NCBI GenBank assembly: GCA_902596775.1
Contig: CACJVE010000007.1
Location: 1-64,000, forward strand
DNA from: an uncultured SAR92 cluster bacterium
GTDB lineage: Bacteria > Pseudomonadota > Gammaproteobacteria > Pseudomonadales > Porticoccaceae
DNA: 64,000 nt
Direction: 5' to 3'
The position numbers and the translations under genes are program-made. The notes beneath the pieces are model-generated. The model was not told the DNA's origin, searched no databases, and saw only the letters and a program-made list of their open reading frames with translations. Shown here one piece after another: positions 61,288 to 64,000 of the stretch. Numbering within the stretch: the stretch's first letter is position 1; each line of letters starts with the position of its first letter.

Positions 61288-61779
61288 TTGCAAAACGATC
61301 CCTTGACTGAATTGAGAGACATTCATCTGCCAGCAACTATCAGTTGGTGGCCTCCCGCTATCGGTTGGTGGTTACTAAGTGTAATTTTCGCGGCTATGCT
61401 TGCGTTTTTTTTGAATCGACTGATAAAAAATTATAGGCGTAATTTATACCGACGACAGGCATTAATGGCACTGAAAACTTTAGAAGAGGATCAAGCGCAA
61501 AATCAAAATATAAAACTAGTTGCCGTAGTAGAGATTCTCAAGAAAACATGCGCTAGCGCATATAAAAACTCCAACATTAACAGTAAATCCATCAAAGAGT
61601 TCCTATCAATATTAAGGAAGGAATCTAGAGATAGACTATTCTTAGAAATCCCAGAGAATATTGAGCTTATGGTATATGCTTCACATAAAGTGAATATCGA
61701 TCCAATTTGGTTGGGAAATTTTTTAGAAGATAGTAAAAAATGGATTTCTAGTCACAGCTCTAATTACTTGAGAGAGTGA
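61288..61779 (+). CDS. DUF4381 membrane protein
   Basis: 163 residues from the TTG at 61288 with AAAGGA 7 bases upstream. The longer open frame from 61240 would overlap the DUF58 gene. The family start DPLTELRDIHLPATISWWPP is followed by one membrane helix (about 27-46) and a soluble C-terminus. It lies between DUF58 and the VWA proteins as in other gammaproteobacteria. Confidence 0.9.
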   Translation: MQNDPLTELRDIHLPATISWWPPAIGWWLLSVIFAAMLAFFLNRLIKNYRRNLYRRQALMALKTLEEDQAQNQNIKLVAVVEILKKTCASAYKNSNINSKSIKEFLSILRKESRDRLFLEIPENIELMVYASHKVNIDPIWLGNFLEDSKKWISSHSSNYLRE

Positions 61780-61783
61780 ATCT

Positions 61784-62779
61784 GTGAGCATAAATTTTCT
61801 CTGGCCATGGCTTTTCCTTCTATTACCTGTACCTTTAATTTATCGGAAATTCAGACATCCCTCTGAGTCAAAAGCTCCCTATTTACAATCAAATATTTTA
61901 TTTGAACTTGCGAAGAATCAAGATGATTCATTAAGTTCAAGCTCGAGAAATAAGTTTTTGTTTTTATTATTAGCAGCTACCTGGATTTGTCTCATTACAG
62001 CGATTGCGAGGCCTGTAAAAATCGGAGAGCCAATCGCTCTGCCAACGACTGGAAGAGATATTTTAATGGCGGTTGATATCTCTGGGAGCATGGAGAGAGA
62101 AGACATGATAATTAATGGTCGCCAGGTAAATAGGCTTTTTGCCGTGAAATCAGTGGTTGGAGACTTCGTTAGCACTCGTTTGGGTGATAGATTAGGCCTT
62201 ATACTTTTTGGAGAACGTGCTTATTTACAAACGCCTTTAACATTTGATAAAAAAACGCTTCAAAAGCTATTAGTTGAAGCACAAATTGGATTTGCTGGAA
62301 ATGGAACTGCTATCGGCGATGCGATTGGTCTTTCAATCAAAAAGCTACAAGAGCGATCTGACGCCGATCGTGTGTTAATTCTTCTCACTGATGGATCAAA
62401 TACAGCAGGAGTCTTTTCACCGCTAGAAGCATCCGAAGTTGCGAAAAAAGCAAAAGTAAAAATTTATACGATTGGCATTGGAGATGGTCGGCAAGGAAGT
62501 CGCGGTTTGTTTGGGCAGACATTAGTAAATCAAGGTAATGATCTGGATGAGAGGACATTAATTCAGATAGCGGAATTGACGGGGGGAAAATACTTTAGGG
62601 CGCGGGATCCAAAGGAGCTCGAAAGAATTTATGATCAGCTTAATTTGCTCGAGCCGATTGAGCAGGAAGCTGAGCTCCTGAGACCAATCAGCTCTCTTTT
62701 CCATTGGCCTCTATTATTGAGTCTTGTTTTTAGCCTTGCAGTAATGTCAGTCAAGTCCACCAATAAGAAAGCAATTTAA
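61784..62779 (+). CDS. batA: VWA-domain membrane protein, BatA-like
   Basis: 331 residues from a GTG. An N-terminal BatA-type helix pair precedes the VWA domain. The MIDAS motif is MAVDISGSMERED (near residue 97), with a threonine in GNGTAIGDAIG and an aspartate in LILLTDGSNTAG. A membrane helix ends the protein. The bat genes were linked to aerotolerance in Bacteroides, and the role in gammaproteobacteria is unclear. It is followed by batB after 1 bp. Confidence 0.92.
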   Translation: MSINFLWPWLFLLLPVPLIYRKFRHPSESKAPYLQSNILFELAKNQDDSLSSSSRNKFLFLLLAATWICLITAIARPVKIGEPIALPTTGRDILMAVDISGSMEREDMIINGRQVNRLFAVKSVVGDFVSTRLGDRLGLILFGERAYLQTPLTFDKKTLQKLLVEAQIGFAGNGTAIGDAIGLSIKKLQERSDADRVLILLTDGSNTAGVFSPLEASEVAKKAKVKIYTIGIGDGRQGSRGLFGQTLVNQGNDLDERTLIQIAELTGGKYFRARDPKELERIYDQLNLLEPIEQEAELLRPISSLFHWPLLLSLVFSLAVMSVKSTNKKAI

Positions 62780-62780
62780 T

Positions 62781-64000
62781 ATGAATTTTACCGGCTTAGG
62801 ATACATTATTAATAATTTTGAGTTAATCAGACCAATGTGGTTGGCCTTGATAATACCAGCTCTAATTGTTTTTTTTAGAAATCGCTTTTTTACAAGACAA
62901 AAAAGCAACTGGGAAAAAGTGCTCAGCCCCCCATTGGCCAAAATCCTTGTAAAAGGATTAGAGATTAGTAGCTCGGATAAACTGAACCGATTTAATTTAC
63001 TCGTGTTGGTTGGATGGATTATTTGTATCTTTGCCTTGGCTGGGCCCACTTGGGAAAAGACCACGCAACCAATCTATGAAAAGGAATCTGCAATTGTAAT
63101 ACTCTTTGACTTGTCTCCATCAATGATGGCAGAGGATATAAAACCCAATAGACTTACCAGAGCGAGATTCAAGTTAATCGATGTGCTTAACGAAATCAAA
63201 GAGGGTGTGGTTGGATTAATCGTTTATGGGGATGACGCATATGTCGTCTCACCATTAACTGATGATAGTAATACGATAGTTAGTATTGTCCCAACGCTCA
63301 GTCCGGATCTGCTGCCTGGTCGCGGTAGTAATATCGAAGATGCACTAGAGCAGGCCTTGGATATTATAAGAAATGGAGGATTTACAGAAGCTGATATAGT
63401 GATATTTACAGATGGAATCGACAAAGAAGCATTTGGGACAATTAATAATATTCTAAAATCTAATCTTAAAACAAGGCTATCTGTCATCGGCATAGGCACA
63501 GCTGAGGGAGCACCAATTCCGAACCTGGATAAAAGCTTTTTAAAACAAAATAATAATATTGTGATCGCAAGACTATCTGAAACCGAGCTGAAAGATCTGG
63601 CAAAAACTCATGGTGGGATCTATCAAAAGTTATCCTCTGGGGAAAGAGATATCGAAAGCTTAAAAACGCTTTTTGATAAGGGCTATGACAACGAAAAAAG
63701 CGAAACTGAGCGCGAATTTGATATCTGGGATGACAAAGGTTTCTGGTTAATATTTTTATTAATCCCTATTTTCATTAGCTATTTCAGAAAAGGAATCATT
63801 GTGTGTTTTTTAATTGCTCCGATGCTCACAAAAAGCAATGTTGGGTATGCATTTGAGTGGATTGATCTTTGGGAGACTGCTGATCAACAGGGACAAAAAG
63901 CGATTAAAGAAGAAAACTACAAAAGAGCTGAGGAATTATTCAAAAACGAAAACTGGAAGGCGAGCGCTGCATATAAATCTGAGAACTTTGAGGATGCAAA
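62781..64000 (+). CDS. batB: VWA/TPR protein, BatB/BatC-like, 3' end beyond the window
   Basis: At least 406 residues, read directly from the DNA up to the last base with no stop. Two N-terminal helices lead to a VWA domain with MIDAS DLSPSM (near residue 110), GRGSNIEDALEQAL and VIFTDGIDKE. After two further helices (about residues 317-350) a TPR-like part begins (KAIKEENYKRAEELFKNENW). This is the BatB-BatC fusion layout. The C-terminus is not in the window. Confidence 0.9.
   Translation, partial: MNFTGLGYIINNFELIRPMWLALIIPALIVFFRNRFFTRQKSNWEKVLSPPLAKILVKGLEISSSDKLNRFNLLVLVGWIICIFALAGPTWEKTTQPIYEKESAIVILFDLSPSMMAEDIKPNRLTRARFKLIDVLNEIKEGVVGLIVYGDDAYVVSPLTDDSNTIVSIVPTLSPDLLPGRGSNIEDALEQALDIIRNGGFTEADIVIFTDGIDKEAFGTINNILKSNLKTRLSVIGIGTAEGAPIPNLDKSFLKQNNNIVIARLSETELKDLAKTHGGIYQKLSSGERDIESLKTLFDKGYDNEKSETEREFDIWDDKGFWLIFLLIPIFISYFRKGIIVCFLIAPMLTKSNVGYAFEWIDLWETADQQGQKAIKEENYKRAEELFKNENWKASAAYKSENFEDA

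Overview
The window looks like a piece of an AT-rich marine gammaproteobacterial chromosome. The housekeeping gene orders are gammaproteobacterial: tig-clpP-clpX-lon-hupB-ppiD, thrS-infC-rpmI-rplT-pheS-pheT-ihfA-merR, yafS-like/rnhA/dnaQ next to mltD, and moxR-DUF58-DUF4381-batA-batB. Large secreted Ig-like/cadherin/Calx-beta proteins, a sulfatase and HMG-CoA lyase suggest a marine heterotroph. The genus cannot be named from the sequence alone. No IS element, integrase, CRISPR array or phage gene was seen.

Layout. 1-4.4 kb: a secreted LVIVD/Calx-beta protein with a GGGGC C-terminal sorting tail, a 72-codon fossil of a dockerin-like C-terminus, and a lipoprotein. 4.6-7.7 kb: dusA, talB, a TerB-like gene, and convergent mlaA. 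7.8-15.4 kb: hrpA, dnaQ, rnhA and a methyltransferase (minus strand), with divergent mltD. 15.4-23.9 kb: the proteostasis cluster ppiD-hupB-lon-clpX-clpP-tig, with tRNA-Leu directly upstream of tig. 24-25.6 kb: a flavin reductase and HMG-CoA lyase. 25.5-33.7 kb: one 2731-residue surface protein, a mosaic of several Ig-like families into which two near-identical C-type-lectin-like domains are inserted. 34-38.5 kb: DUF3422, a saccharopine-dehydrogenase-like enzyme, an acyltransferase, a small membrane protein and a Bax-inhibitor-1 protein. 38.7 kb: a 35-residue membrane peptide behind a Fur-like site. 38.8-48.7 kb: a secreted-hydrolase block with a methyltransferase, a sulfatase, a beta-helix/cadherin/dockerin-like protein, a beta-lactamase-fold hydrolase and an M14 peptidase. 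48.8-56.2 kb: tRNA-Pro and the translation cluster. 56.3-59.2 kb: yaiI (without a normal start codon), a glutaredoxin-like gene and rlmKL. 59.4-64 kb: the aerotolerance-type moxR/bat operon, cut by the window edge.

How the genes work together. The housekeeping blocks are ordinary and complete. The individual parts are the surface and secreted proteins. Two share a GGGGC + transmembrane + basic C-terminal tail, which implies a dedicated sorting protease elsewhere in the genome. One has a tandem FGLxGD dockerin-like tail, and a fossil of the same module lies 38 kb away. The sulfatase and beta-helix protein are 2 bp apart and probably act on a sulfated polysaccharide. The most notable structural observation is the paired, nested lectin-like insertions in two different Ig-like host domains of the giant protein.

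Start codons were checked against the DNA. Several genes start at TTG or GTG (mlaA, lon, hupB, moxR, DUF4381, batA, DUF3422, rlmKL, rplT). infC starts at ATT.
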